A DNA stretch of 64,000 nt, taken from assembly GCF_029278605.1 (NCBI RefSeq), contig NZ_CP119573.1, forward strand, positions 2,604,001 through 2,668,000. Direction: 5' to 3'. A program made the position numbers and the translations under genes. Of this stretch, positions 9,137 through 18,018 are shown piece after piece. Below the pieces are notes generated by a model. That model was given only the letters and a program-made list of their open reading frames with translations. It searched no databases and was not told the origin of the DNA. The stretch comes from Cupriavidus sp. WKF15 (GTDB lineage: Bacteria; Pseudomonadota; Gammaproteobacteria; Burkholderiales; Burkholderiaceae). How positions within the stretch are numbered: position 1 is the stretch's first letter; every line of letters begins with the position of its first letter.

Positions 9137-10012
9137 TCAGGTGCCGTAGACCGCCTGGGGCGGCTGCGCCTGCGCCAGCAGCCCGGCCACCGCAGCACCC
9201 AATTCGGCAGGCTGCCAGCGCGCGCCCTTGTCGGCCTTCGGGCCGGTGCGCCAGCCATCGGCCACGGACACCATGCCGCCGGCCGCCTCGAACATGCGGC
9301 CGGTCACCTGTGCCGAATCCGCACTGCCCAGCCACACCACCAGCGGCGCGACGTTGGCCGGATCGTAGTAGTCGAAGCCGTCTTCCGGCGCCTTCATCAT
9401 GTCGGCGAAGACCTGCTCGGTCATGCCGGTGCGCGCGGCCGGCGCCAGCGCGTTGGCGGTGATGCCGTAGCGGCCCAGCTCGGCCGCCTGCACCAGCGTC
9501 AGCGCGGCGATGCCGGCCTTGGCCGCGGCGTAGTTGGACTGCCCGACCGAGCCTTGCAGCCCCGCGCCGGAACTGGTGTTGATGATGCGCGCGTCGACGG
9601 CGCGCCCGGCCTTGGCCGCGTCGCGCCAGCGCTTGGCCAGCAGGTTGGCCAGGCAGAAGTGGCCGCGCAGGTGAACGCGCATCACGTCGTCCCAGTCCGC
9701 CTCGGTGAGGCTCAGGAACATGCGGTCGCGGCAGATACCGGCGTTGTTGACCAGCACGTGCACCTCGCCGAAGGCTTCGACCGCGGCATCGACGATGCGC
9801 TGCGCGGTGGCCAGTTGCGTGATGTCGTCATCGCTGGCGAGAGCAGTGCCGCCGGCTGCGCGGATCTCCGCGCAGACCGCCTCGGCTGCTTCGCGCCGGA
9901 TGTCGTTGACGACTACATTGGCGCCCTCGGCGCCGAACGCCAGCGCGTAGGCGCGGCCCAGCCCGCCGCCGGCGCCGGTGATGATGACGGTGCGTCCCTC
10001 GCAGATTCCCAT
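9137..10012 (-). CDS. SDR dehydrogenase, 17beta-HSD4/IpdF-like
   Basis: This is a 291-residue SDR. Its N terminus (ITGAGGGLGRAYALAFGAEG followed by VVVND) is like that of the dehydrogenase domain of multifunctional beta-oxidation enzymes. It has NNAG, the serine of INTSSGAG, and YAAAK. An AAGGAGA SD lies 6 bp before the ATG. Such enzymes oxidise 3-hydroxyacyl-CoAs. In actinobacteria an SDR called IpdF oxidises 5-OH-HIP-CoA, and this gene is a reasonable candidate because its neighbours are FadA6-, EchA20- and IpdC-like. That assignment is inference from context. Confidence 0.85.
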   Translation of the reverse strand: MGICEGRTVIITGAGGGLGRAYALAFGAEGANVVVNDIRREAAEAVCAEIRAAGGTALASDDDITQLATAQRIVDAAVEAFGEVHVLVNNAGICRDRMFLSLTEADWDDVMRVHLRGHFCLANLLAKRWRDAAKAGRAVDARIINTSSGAGLQGSVGQSNYAAAKAGIAALTLVQAAELGRYGITANALAPAARTGMTEQVFADMMKAPEDGFDYYDPANVAPLVVWLGSADSAQVTGRMFEAAGGMVSVADGWRTGPKADKGARWQPAELGAAVAGLLAQAQPPQAVYGT

Positions 10013-10022
10013 GGCGCTCTCC

Positions 10023-11180
10023 TTACAGCCGTTCGATGATGGTGACGTTGGCCAGGCCGCCGCCCTCGCACATGGTCTGCAGGCCATAGCGCCCGCCGGT
10101 GCGTTCGAGTTCATGCAGCAGCGTGGTCATCAGGCGCGCGCCGGTGGCGCCCAGCGGGTGGCCCAGTGCAATCGCGCCGCCGTTGGGGTTGGTGCGCTCG
10201 GGCGCGTAGCCGGTCTCGGCCAGCCACGCCATCGCCACCGAGGCAAAGGCCTCGTTGATCTCGACCGCGTCGATATCCGACAGGCGCAGGCCGCTCCGTT
10301 CCAGCGCGCGCCTGGTCGCCGGAATCGGCGCGGTCAGCATCCACAGCGGGTCGTCGCCGAGCACGCTCATGTGCGCGATGCGCGCGCGCGGCTTGAGCTG
10401 GTAGCGCTTGAGCGCCTCTTCGGAAACGATCAGCAGCGCGGCGGCGGCGTCGGCGGTCTGGCTGGACACCGCCGCTGTCAGCGAGCTGCCCGGCATCAGC
10501 GGTTCGAGCGTGGCCATCTTTGCCAGCGTGGTATCGGGGCGCGGTGTCTCGTCCTTCTTCACGCCTTCGCACGGCACGATCTCGCGCGCAAAGCGACCGT
10601 CCTCGGTCGCCGCGGCCGCACGCTGGTGGCTTTCCAGCGCGTAGGCTTCCATGGCCTCGCGCGACAACTTCCAGTGGTCGGCAATGCGCTGCGCGGCGTG
10701 GAACTGCGATACCGGCGCATCGCCGAAGCGCGCCTGCCAGCCCTTGCTGCCCGAGAACGGATCGGGAAAGCCCAGAGCCTGCCCGGCCAGCATCGCCGAC
10801 GAGATCGGGATCTGCGTCATGGTCTGCACGCCGCCGGCGATCACCACGTCCTGCGCGCCGCTCATCACCGCCTGCGCGGCAAAGTGCACGGCCTGCTGCG
10901 ACGAGCCGCACTGGCGGTCCACGGTCACGCCCGGCACGGTCAGCGGCAGGCCGGCGGCCAGCCATGCGCTGCGCGCGATATTGCCGGCCAGCGGGCCGAT
11001 GGTGTCGACGCAGCCGAACACTACGTCGTCGTAATCCTCGGCGGGAATGCCGTTGCGGCGCACCAGCTCGGCCAGCACGAAGCCGCCCAGGTCGGCGCCG
11101 TGCATGTGCGACAGTCCGCCCTTGCGGCGCCCGGTGGGCGTGCGCAGGGCATCAACGATATAGGCGTCTTTCATGATCAT
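10023..11180 (-). CDS. fadA6-like: FadA6-like thiolase of ring C/D degradation
   Basis: This 385-residue thiolase closely follows the pattern I know for mycobacterial FadA6: GCVDTIGPLAGNIAR, then VTVDRQCGSSQQA with nucleophile C91, ISSAM, INEAFASV, GGAIALGHPLGATGARL and a CEGGG C-terminal motif. FadA6 performs the thiolytic step after opening of rings C and D. The first ATG is at 11180; a second at 11174 is equally possible, and neither has a strong SD. It is flanked by the SDR at 9137 and the second acyl-CoA dehydrogenase pair, as in HIP clusters. Confidence 0.9.
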   Translation of the reverse strand: MIMKDAYIVDALRTPTGRRKGGLSHMHGADLGGFVLAELVRRNGIPAEDYDDVVFGCVDTIGPLAGNIARSAWLAAGLPLTVPGVTVDRQCGSSQQAVHFAAQAVMSGAQDVVIAGGVQTMTQIPISSAMLAGQALGFPDPFSGSKGWQARFGDAPVSQFHAAQRIADHWKLSREAMEAYALESHQRAAAATEDGRFAREIVPCEGVKKDETPRPDTTLAKMATLEPLMPGSSLTAAVSSQTADAAAALLIVSEEALKRYQLKPRARIAHMSVLGDDPLWMLTAPIPATRRALERSGLRLSDIDAVEINEAFASVAMAWLAETGYAPERTNPNGGAIALGHPLGATGARLMTTLLHELERTGGRYGLQTMCEGGGLANVTIIERL

Positions 11181-11195
11181 GTGCTCTCAATGGAT

Positions 11196-12263
11196 TCAGG
11201 CGAAGATCGCTCCGGCGCCGATGTCATGGGCGCCGTCCAGGATGTGCGCGCCCACGCGCGCCTTGTGGAAGGCACGGTCGCCCCAGCTTCCGGCCAGCGC
11301 CCAGGCCCGTTTGGTGAAGATCTGCAGGTCCAGCTCCCAGGTGTAGCCCATCGCGCCATGCACCTGGATCGCCTGGCGCGCCGCGCTCCATGCGCAGCGC
11401 GCGGCCGCCACGCGGGCATGCGACACATGCAGGCCGGCATCGGGCCGGCCATGCGCCAGCGCGGCGGCGGCGCGCAGCAGCACCGGCTTGGCGAACTCGA
11501 GCTGGATCGCCACGTCGGCCAGCAGGTGCTTGACCGCCTGGTAGGCGCCGATGGCCTTGCCGAACTGCTTGCGCTGGGCGCTGTAGTCGATCGCCAGGTC
11601 GAGCATGCGCTGCGTGAGCCCCAGCTGCTGCGCGGCCACGCCGAGCGCGCCGCGGTTCAGGGCCGCGTCCCACAGGCCGGTGCCGGCGGGGATCAGTTCC
11701 GTGTCCGCGGCCGGCGTCCACGCCAGCTCGAACAGCCGGCGTGATGGATCGAGGCCGGTGCGCGCGGTCAGCGTGGCCTGGTCCGGCCGCAGCAGGTGGA
11801 CCGCGCCTTCGTGCGCGCACAGGATGGCATCGGCGACATGGGCATCGGCCACCAGCCGCTCCTGCGGGTGCGCAACCGCAATGCGGGCATCGCCGGCGGC
11901 GATGCGCTCCAGGAGCGCGGCGCAGCGCTCGCGCGCCGAGACGTCCGGCGCAGCGGCCAGCGCATCGCGCAGCAGGCCGGCAGCCACCAGCGCAGTGTCG
12001 AGCAGCGGCTCCGGCAGCGCAAAGTAGCCGCATGCCTGCGCCAGCGGCGCCCATTCCACCTCGCCCAGGCCCAGGCCGCCCTGCTCCTGCGGCACCGTCA
12101 CCGCGGTCAGCCCCTGCTCTGCAAGCTGGCGCCATAGCGCGTCGGAGCGGCCGCTCTCGGTGCCCCAGAGCTCGCGCGTCAGCTCGGGCGTCATCTCGGT
12201 CATCAGGAAGCGCCGGATCGCCTCGGCAAACTGTTCCTGCTCTTCGGTCAATGCGAAATCCAT
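11196..12263 (-). CDS. Acyl-CoA dehydrogenase, FadE type (second pair, partner subunit)
   Basis: This 355-residue acyl-CoA dehydrogenase starts MDFALTEEQEQF and contains the HGAMGYTWELDLQ motif near the C terminus. It lacks the YAGTNEIQ motif. GGGGA precedes the ATG by 6 bp. It has the same structural class as 7977-9125 and is directly followed upstream by a full-motif dehydrogenase (12283-13449), so the two are a second candidate heterotetramer. It is expected to act on a later CoA intermediate of HIP degradation; which one cannot be read from sequence. Confidence 0.88.
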   Translation of the reverse strand: MDFALTEEQEQFAEAIRRFLMTEMTPELTRELWGTESGRSDALWRQLAEQGLTAVTVPQEQGGLGLGEVEWAPLAQACGYFALPEPLLDTALVAAGLLRDALAAAPDVSARERCAALLERIAAGDARIAVAHPQERLVADAHVADAILCAHEGAVHLLRPDQATLTARTGLDPSRRLFELAWTPAADTELIPAGTGLWDAALNRGALGVAAQQLGLTQRMLDLAIDYSAQRKQFGKAIGAYQAVKHLLADVAIQLEFAKPVLLRAAAALAHGRPDAGLHVSHARVAAARCAWSAARQAIQVHGAMGYTWELDLQIFTKRAWALAGSWGDRAFHKARVGAHILDGAHDIGAGAIFA

Positions 12264-12282
12264 GGTGTTTTCCCCGGTGCCG

Positions 12283-13449
12283 TCATGCGCGCGGCATGCC
12301 GAGCAGGCGCTCGGCGACGATGTTGCGCTGGATCTCGTTGGTGCCGGCATAGATCGGCCCGGCCTGCGAGAACAGGAAGCCGTCCAGCCAGTGGCCAAGC
12401 GAACCCGGGGCCTGCCCCGCGGGCGCGACCTCGGCCGCCTGCCCCAGGATGGCCAGCGCGGTATCGTGCATATGGATGTCCAGCTCGGACCAGAACACCT
12501 TGTTCGTGCTCGACTCCGCGCCGATATGGCCGCCGCGCACCAGCCGGCTCGCGGTGGCATAGGTGGACAGCGTGTATGCCTCGGCGTCCATCCAGGCGCG
12601 CAGCACCGCGTCGCGCAGCGAGGGATCGCGGTCCGCCGCCTCGCGGTTGGCCTGGTACAGCCTGACCAGCGCGCGCGCGGTTTCCTGGAAGCGAGCGGGC
12701 GAGCGCAACATCAGGCCGCGTTCGAAACCGGCCGTGGCCATCGCCACCTGCCAGCCCGCGCCTTCGGCGGCCAGGCGGTTTTCCACCGGCACGCGCACGT
12801 CGTCGAAGAAGATCTCGGCAAAGCCGGTCTGGCCGTTGAGCTGGCGGATCGGGCGCACGGTGATGCCCGGCGTATTCAGCGGCACCAGCACGAAGGTCAG
12901 CCCGTGGTGGCGCGTCGAGGCCGGGTCGGTACGGAACAGCCCGAACAGCCAGTCCGCCCACACCGCGCGCGTCGACCAGATCTTCTGGCCGTTGATCACA
13001 TAGTCGTCGCCATCGCGGATCGCGGTGCAGCGGATTGCGGCCATGTCGGAGCCGGCGTTCGGCTCGGACCAGCCCTGGGCCCAGATATGCTCGCCCGAGG
13101 CCATGCGCGGCAGGAAGCGCGCCTTCTGCGCCTCGGTGCCGAACTCCATCAGCGTGGGCCCGAGCAGGAAGATGCCGTTCTGGTTGACGCGCATCGGCGC
13201 GCCGGCGCGCCAGTACTCTTCCTCGAAGATCAGCCACTCGATCAGGTCGCAGCCGCGCCCGCCCAGCTCGGCCGGCCAGGTGACCATGCTCCAGCGGCCC
13301 TGGTTGAGCGTGGCTTCCCAGGCGCGGTGCTGGGCGAAGCCTTCCTCGGTGTCGAAGCTGGCCAGCGGCGTGCGCGGCACGTGCGCGGCCATCCAGTCGC
13401 GCACCTCGGCGCGGAAGGCGCGCTGGGCGTCGGTGTATTCAAGCTGCAT
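12283..13449 (-). CDS. Acyl-CoA dehydrogenase, FadE type (second pair, larger subunit)
   Basis: This 388-residue protein has the full set of acyl-CoA dehydrogenase motifs: QGWSEPNAGSDMA in the middle domain and IYAGTNEIQRNIVAERLLGM at the C terminus. AAGGGGC lies before the chosen ATG (MQLEYTDA), which sits inside the end of the upstream hydratase gene with an 11-bp overlap. It resembles FadE30-class enzymes that desaturate HIP-type CoA esters, but subfamily assignment needs a phylogeny. The overlap supports tight co-expression with the EchA20-like gene. Confidence 0.9.
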   Translation of the reverse strand: MQLEYTDAQRAFRAEVRDWMAAHVPRTPLASFDTEEGFAQHRAWEATLNQGRWSMVTWPAELGGRGCDLIEWLIFEEEYWRAGAPMRVNQNGIFLLGPTLMEFGTEAQKARFLPRMASGEHIWAQGWSEPNAGSDMAAIRCTAIRDGDDYVINGQKIWSTRAVWADWLFGLFRTDPASTRHHGLTFVLVPLNTPGITVRPIRQLNGQTGFAEIFFDDVRVPVENRLAAEGAGWQVAMATAGFERGLMLRSPARFQETARALVRLYQANREAADRDPSLRDAVLRAWMDAEAYTLSTYATASRLVRGGHIGAESSTNKVFWSELDIHMHDTALAILGQAAEVAPAGQAPGSLGHWLDGFLFSQAGPIYAGTNEIQRNIVAERLLGMPRA

Positions 13450-14230
13450 CGCGCGCCCCTTGTGCGAAGCTCGCTTCGCGCCGTTCGACAAAGGCGGCGC
13501 GCGCCTCGCCGGAATCCGCGCTCATGTACGCCTGCAGCGTGAAGCCCTGCTCCCAGCGGTACTTGTCCTCCAGGTTGCCGTCCTCGACGCCGTTGAGCGC
13601 TTCCTTGGCGAGGTGCAGCATGGCCGGGCTCTTGGTGGCGATCTGGCGGGCCAGGGTCATGGCGGCATCGCGCAACTCCGCGCGGGACACCACGCGCTCG
13701 ACCGCGCCAAGGCGATACGCCTCGGCGGCATTGATCATCTCGCCGGTGAAGTACATCGCCCTGACCTTCTGCACGCCGAACATGCGCTGCAGGTGCGCGC
13801 CGCCGCCCATCGCGCCGCGGTCGATCTCCGGCACGCCAAAGCGCGCGCACTCCGACGCGACGATGATGTCGGCGGCGCCGCAGATGCCGATGCCGCCGCC
13901 CAGCACGAAGCCGTGCACGGCCACGATGACCGGCTTGGGATTGCGGTGCACGGCGCGGAAGGTGGCGTAGTTGCCGGCGTTGACGTCAACGATGCGCTCC
14001 GGGTGCGCCGACAGCTCCTTGATGTCGACGCCCGCGCAAAAGCCACGGCCTTCGCCGCGCAGCACGATCACGCGCACGGCGGGGTCGGCGCCGAGGCGGT
14101 CGATGGCGGCGGCCAGCGCGTGCCAGCCGGCGTTGTCGAGCGCGTTGACGGGCGGATGGTCGATCACCAGTTCGGCAATGCCATCGGCGGTGTCGATACG
14201 GAAAGGCCCGGTCTTGTGATTCGTTTGCAT
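13439..14230 (-). CDS. echA20-like: EchA20-like crotonase (ring D hydrolase)
   Basis: This 263-residue crotonase matches the EchA20 pattern more closely than a generic enoyl-CoA hydratase. Matching segments are GFCAGVDIKEL, VHGFVLGGGIG, FGVPEIDRGAMGG, VERVVSRAEL, and YRWEQGFT near the C terminus. In actinobacteria EchA20 hydrolytically opens steroid ring D of HIEC-CoA. The start has GAGGAAA before the ATG. It sits between the IpdC-like gene and the second FadE pair, exactly the kind of neighbours EchA20 has in HIP clusters. Function is inferred from remembered family sequence. Confidence 0.87.
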   Translation of the reverse strand: MQTNHKTGPFRIDTADGIAELVIDHPPVNALDNAGWHALAAAIDRLGADPAVRVIVLRGEGRGFCAGVDIKELSAHPERIVDVNAGNYATFRAVHRNPKPVIVAVHGFVLGGGIGICGAADIIVASECARFGVPEIDRGAMGGGAHLQRMFGVQKVRAMYFTGEMINAAEAYRLGAVERVVSRAELRDAAMTLARQIATKSPAMLHLAKEALNGVEDGNLEDKYRWEQGFTLQAYMSADSGEARAAFVERREASFAQGARDAA

Positions 14231-14249
14231 GGTTTCCTCTGTCTCTAGA

Positions 14250-15344
14250 TCAGGCCGCTGCAGCCAGTGCGGTCCCCGCCAGCGCCGCAAGCCGTGCCTG
14301 CGCCTGCGCGGCAATGCCGGCCACGATCTGCTCGCACGATTCGATCGCGCCGATGGCGGCAGCCGCCTGGCCGCTCGGCAGCACGCCCTCGTCCGGGCAT
14401 CCCTCCACCATCGCGCGCTGGATCAGCACCGGCGCGTTGGCGGCCATCAGCGTCTGCGCGGCGCTGTAGTCCTGCTCGCGCATGGCGCGCCAGGCGGTGG
14501 CCAGCATCTGCGCGCTGCGCATACCGGTGCGCGCCTGCCATTTGCGCGCGGCCGCGAGCGCCAGCCAGGTGCGCCGCAAGGGACCTGCCTTCTCCAGTTC
14601 AAGCAGCAAGGGGTTGTCGATCATCCGCTGCGGCAGCCCGTCGATGGCCAGCGACACGCGGATCTGGCCCGGGTCGCGCACCTTGACGTAGCGCTCCAGC
14701 GTCTGCGCCGGCACCGGCGATTCGGCCGACATCAGGAAACGCGTGCCCATGGCCACGCCGGCCGCGCCGTATGCCAGCGCCGCGGCCAGCCCGCGGCCGT
14801 CGAAGAAGCCGCCCGCCGCCACCACCGGCACGCGGACGCTGTCCAGCACCTGCGGCAGCAGCAGCGTCGTCGGCGTGCCGCCGGTATGGCCGCCGCCCTC
14901 GCCGCCCTGCACGGTGACCACGTCCGCGCCAAGCTCGACCGCCTTGGCCGCGTGCTTGGCGGCGCCGACCGTCGGCATGCAGACGATCCCCGCCGCCTTG
15001 AGCCGGCCTACCATCTTCGCGTCCGGGCCGCGGCCGTAGCTGACCGCGCGCAGCCGGTGGCGGATCGCCATCTCGATGACCTCGTCCGCGTTGGGCTGAA
15101 ACATGTGGAAGTTGATGCCGAAGGGCCGGTCGCTGAGTGCCTTGACGCGCAGGATCTCCTGCTCGACTTCGCCGGGCGGAATGGTGGCGCCGGCCAGGAA
15201 GCCGAACGCCCCCGCGTTGCCGCTGGCCGCGACCAGCTTTGCATCGGCCACCCAGCCCATCGCCGTCTGGACGATCGGGTAACGGCAGCCCAGCAGGTCG
15301 CACAGCACCGTGTGCAGGCTCGCGTTGCTCATGCCGGCGCTCAT
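14250..15344 (-). CDS. ipdC-like: IpdC-like nitronate monooxygenase-family flavoprotein
   Basis: This 364-residue FMN TIM-barrel belongs to the 2-nitropropane dioxygenase family. Landmarks are the N-terminal PIVQTAMGWV, the phosphate-binding region GGEGGGHTGG, the VVAAGG strand and the GVAMGTRFL motif. In steroid-degrading actinobacteria the family member IpdC works in the reshaping of HIP-CoA before rings C and D open. The ATG overlaps the upstream hydratase stop by four bases. Position beside IpdA/IpdB- and EchA20-like genes is the main reason for the IpdC call over a true nitronate monooxygenase. Confidence 0.88.
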   Translation of the reverse strand: MSAGMSNASLHTVLCDLLGCRYPIVQTAMGWVADAKLVAASGNAGAFGFLAGATIPPGEVEQEILRVKALSDRPFGINFHMFQPNADEVIEMAIRHRLRAVSYGRGPDAKMVGRLKAAGIVCMPTVGAAKHAAKAVELGADVVTVQGGEGGGHTGGTPTTLLLPQVLDSVRVPVVAAGGFFDGRGLAAALAYGAAGVAMGTRFLMSAESPVPAQTLERYVKVRDPGQIRVSLAIDGLPQRMIDNPLLLELEKAGPLRRTWLALAAARKWQARTGMRSAQMLATAWRAMREQDYSAAQTLMAANAPVLIQRAMVEGCPDEGVLPSGQAAAAIGAIESCEQIVAGIAAQAQARLAALAGTALAAAA

Positions 15345-16249
15345 GCCTTCTCCTCGCCGCCAGTGCGTTGCGACGCCGCCATCGCACGCGCGTCATAGCC
15401 GCCGAGCTTGTCGCCGCTGACGAGTTCATTGTGCGCATGGGCGAAGTGGTGCCAGGCAAAGACCGCATCCATCGCCGTGCGCTTGCCCTGCAGGTCTTCC
15501 ACATGGTTGACCGCCTGCTTGGTCAGCGTCAGGCCCAGCCGGGGCATCTGCGCGACCTTGGCCGCCATGCCGTAGGCCGTTTCCTCCAGCGCATCGCGCG
15601 GCACCACGCGGTTGACCATGCCCATGCGCTCGGCGCGTTCGGCGCTCATGCGCTCGCCCATGAACAGGAATTCCTTGGCGATGCGCGGGTGCAGCTCGTA
15701 GGGATGCGCGAAATACTCCACCCCCGGAATGCCCATGCGCACCACCGGATCGGCAAAGAAGGCATCGTCCGAGGCCACGATCAGGTCGCACACCCAGGCG
15801 AGCATCAGCCCGCCGGCGACGCACGCGCCGTGCACCATCGCGATGGTGGGCTTGGGCAGCTCGCGCCAGCGCCGGCACATGCCGAGGTAGACCTCCTGCT
15901 CGCGCGCATAGAGAAATTCGCCGCCGGGCTTGTTGACGTGGTCGTACCAGAGCGAGGCGCGCTCGAACGACTCGTTGATGTCGCGCCCCGGCGTGCCGAT
16001 GTCGTGCCCGGCGGAGAAATGCTTGCCCGCGCCGCGCAGCACGATCACCTTGACCGCATCGTCCGCGGCGGCGCGCCGGTACGCGTCGTCCAGCGCATAG
16101 GTCATCTTCGAGTTCTGCGCGTTGTGGTACTGCGGCCGGTTCATGGTCACGGTGGCGATGCCGTCCGCGACGCTATAGAGGACTTCGGCGTTGGGGCCCA
16201 GGCCGACAGGATCGACGGCTGCGGCGGGTTCGATGGCTGGCGTTGTCAT
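15341..16249 (-). CDS. Enoyl-CoA hydratase/isomerase (crotonase family)
   Basis: This 302-residue crotonase has an N-terminal extension of about 25 residues, then VTMNRPQYHNAQ, the oxyanion segment GAGKHFSAGHDI, and HGACVAGGLML. The equivalent of one catalytic glutamate region reads VVRMGIPGVEYF. It is clearly a different subgroup from the EchA20-like gene at 13439. It probably hydrates or isomerises a CoA ester of the same pathway. It is coupled to the IpdC-like gene by an ATGA overlap. Confidence 0.87.
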   Translation of the reverse strand: MTTPAIEPAAAVDPVGLGPNAEVLYSVADGIATVTMNRPQYHNAQNSKMTYALDDAYRRAAADDAVKVIVLRGAGKHFSAGHDIGTPGRDINESFERASLWYDHVNKPGGEFLYAREQEVYLGMCRRWRELPKPTIAMVHGACVAGGLMLAWVCDLIVASDDAFFADPVVRMGIPGVEYFAHPYELHPRIAKEFLFMGERMSAERAERMGMVNRVVPRDALEETAYGMAAKVAQMPRLGLTLTKQAVNHVEDLQGKRTAMDAVFAWHHFAHAHNELVSGDKLGGYDARAMAASQRTGGEEKA

Positions 16250-16265
16250 CTCGGCGTGTTCCCTT

Positions 16266-17066
16266 TCAAGCGCGTCCGGAAGGGTTGCCGCGCACGATCG
16301 TGGCGCGCAGGTTGTGCGGATCGAGCAGTGCGATCAGCTTCAGCTCTTCCGCCGTCGGCGGCGCCGTCTCGGGCAAGGCCTCGCCAGCGGCATTGGCCAG
16401 CGCAAAGCCGGTGGCCGCCTGTACCTGCCCGAGGCTCACGCCCGGGTGCAGCGAGCGCACGCGGATGGCATGGCCAGGTCCGCCGAAGTCCATCACGCAC
16501 AGGTCGGTAACGATCACGCGCAGGTCGACAAAGCTGCGCATGCCCTCGATCTGGCGCGCGGGGTTGTACCCGGCGCTGCAGACCATGTCGACTTCGCCGC
16601 CGACAAACGCGCGCGTGCTGTGCCCGGGCACGAAGAAGGAATTGGCGTGGTGGATGCTGTTGCCGGGAAAGCCGCGCGCGCCCAGCAGCTGGGTCTTGGG
16701 CTGCGCATGCGTGCCGCCGAGGCACGAGATATTGGCCTGACCGAAGCGGTCGATCTGCGTCGGCATCACCAGCGCGTGGCGCCGTCCGCCCCACAGGCAG
16801 TCGAACACGCGCGAATAGCCCATCCAGCCGCTGGCGCGTACCTTGTAGCCGGGCTCGCGCGGGCCCAGCGGCACCGGCGTCTCGACCAGGTAGGCTTCGC
16901 CGTCGGTCATCAGCAGGCCCGGGTTGTGCGCAAGCCGCGCCAGGCCGGCGGCGATGCGCGGGCCGGTGCCGATACCGGTGGCCAGCACTTCGCCGTCGTC
17001 GGTCCAGGCGCGGGCGGCGGCGGCGATCATCAGCTCCGCGCGGGTGAATTCATAAGTGGCGCTCAC
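16266..17066 (-). CDS. ipdB-like: CoA-transferase family I subunit, IpdB-like
   Basis: This 266-residue protein has the beta-subunit fold of family I CoA transferases. It includes a glycine-rich GIGTGPRIAAG segment and FGGPGHAIRVRSLHPGVSL near the C terminus. The GTG start at 17066 was chosen because GGAG lies 5 bp upstream and the residues upstream of it lack a plausible start. With the gene at 17102-17992 it would form the IpdAB complex. In actinobacteria IpdAB is a hydrolase that opens the last steroid ring (ring C of COCHEA-CoA) rather than a true transferase. Confidence 0.88.
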   Translation of the reverse strand: MSATYEFTRAELMIAAAARAWTDDGEVLATGIGTGPRIAAGLARLAHNPGLLMTDGEAYLVETPVPLGPREPGYKVRASGWMGYSRVFDCLWGGRRHALVMPTQIDRFGQANISCLGGTHAQPKTQLLGARGFPGNSIHHANSFFVPGHSTRAFVGGEVDMVCSAGYNPARQIEGMRSFVDLRVIVTDLCVMDFGGPGHAIRVRSLHPGVSLGQVQAATGFALANAAGEALPETAPPTAEELKLIALLDPHNLRATIVRGNPSGRA

Positions 17067-17101
17067 GGTCGCTCCTTGGGTTGGCGGGTTCAAACGGCGG
17101 T

Positions 17102-17992
17102 TCAAAGGACGGGCAGCGGCAGGTCATGCACGTGGCCGAGGCCGCCGATGCGCTCCAGGTAGGCCGCCTCGCTGGCGCCCACCACCTCATCGCGATACTT
17201 GCGGAAACCGTCGTCGGCCTCGGCACTGGCGCAGTACGCCTTCAGCGCGGGCAGGTCCCAGCCATACGCGGGCGCGCAGGAAGTGGGATGGGCACCGGCG
17301 GGCGCGTGCACCACGCCCGTCACCAGCGAGCGTTCGAACGGGTTGTTGCGAGCGTGTGCCAGGTCTACTTCCTCGAGGCGGGGGTGCAACGTTTCGCAGC
17401 TCACATAGCAGCGCTGCGCAGCGCGCGCGAACCATTCGTCGAAGAACGGATCGGGGCCGTCGATGCGGGTGTTGCCAAGCACGTCGCTCTCGTTCACATG
17501 CAGCAGCGCGGCGTCGAGCGCGATGGCGGGCATCGCCACCAGCACCTCGCCGTCGGCATAGGGCGAGCGCACCGTTTTCAGCTGCGGGTTCTTCGCCAGC
17601 ACGTCGGTGCCCAGCGCAGTGCGCGTCGGCAGAAACGGCAGCCGCGCCGCGGCCGCGCGCAGGCCGAGCTGCAGCATGCCTTCGTCGAGTTCGGTCACCT
17701 CCAGCAGGCCGCGCTCGCGTGCCTGGCGGAAGTACGGCTCCAGCGGAATCACGTCGAGCGAGACAAAGCCGAACACCAGCCGGCGCACTTTGCCGGCCGC
17801 GCAAAGCATGCCCACTTCAGGGCCGCCGTAAGCGACCACGGTCAGGTCTTTCAGCGGCGAGCGCAGGATCTCGCGCACCAGCGCCATCGGCTTGCGGCGC
17901 GGGCCCCAGCCACCGATGCCGATGGTCATGCCATCGGCGAGCTGGCCGACCACGTCGGCCGCGCTCATGGTCTTGTCGATTGTCTTGGTCAT
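17102..17992 (-). CDS. ipdA-like: CoA-transferase family I subunit, IpdA-like
   Basis: This 296-residue alpha-type CoA transferase subunit has the family GIGGWGPRRKPMALVREI segment near residue 45, followed by VVAYGGPEVGML. The start at 17992 (MTKTIDK) lacks a clear SD; an in-frame ATG seven codons later is an alternative. It precedes the IpdB-like gene by 35 bp. The pair matches the order and size of IpdA/IpdB and is placed just after the extradiol dioxygenase gene, which mixes ring A/B and ring C/D functions in one transcript. Confidence 0.88.
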   Translation of the reverse strand: MTKTIDKTMSAADVVGQLADGMTIGIGGWGPRRKPMALVREILRSPLKDLTVVAYGGPEVGMLCAAGKVRRLVFGFVSLDVIPLEPYFRQARERGLLEVTELDEGMLQLGLRAAAARLPFLPTRTALGTDVLAKNPQLKTVRSPYADGEVLVAMPAIALDAALLHVNESDVLGNTRIDGPDPFFDEWFARAAQRCYVSCETLHPRLEEVDLAHARNNPFERSLVTGVVHAPAGAHPTSCAPAYGWDLPALKAYCASAEADDGFRKYRDEVVGASEAAYLERIGGLGHVHDLPLPVL

Positions 17993-18018
17993 AGCGGTGT
18001 AGCGTTGTCTGGCGCTCT

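Noticed and set aside
14250..15344. True nitronate monooxygenase function
   Set aside because: The fold fits, but its place between EchA20-like and IpdAB-like genes makes an IpdC-type role much more likely.
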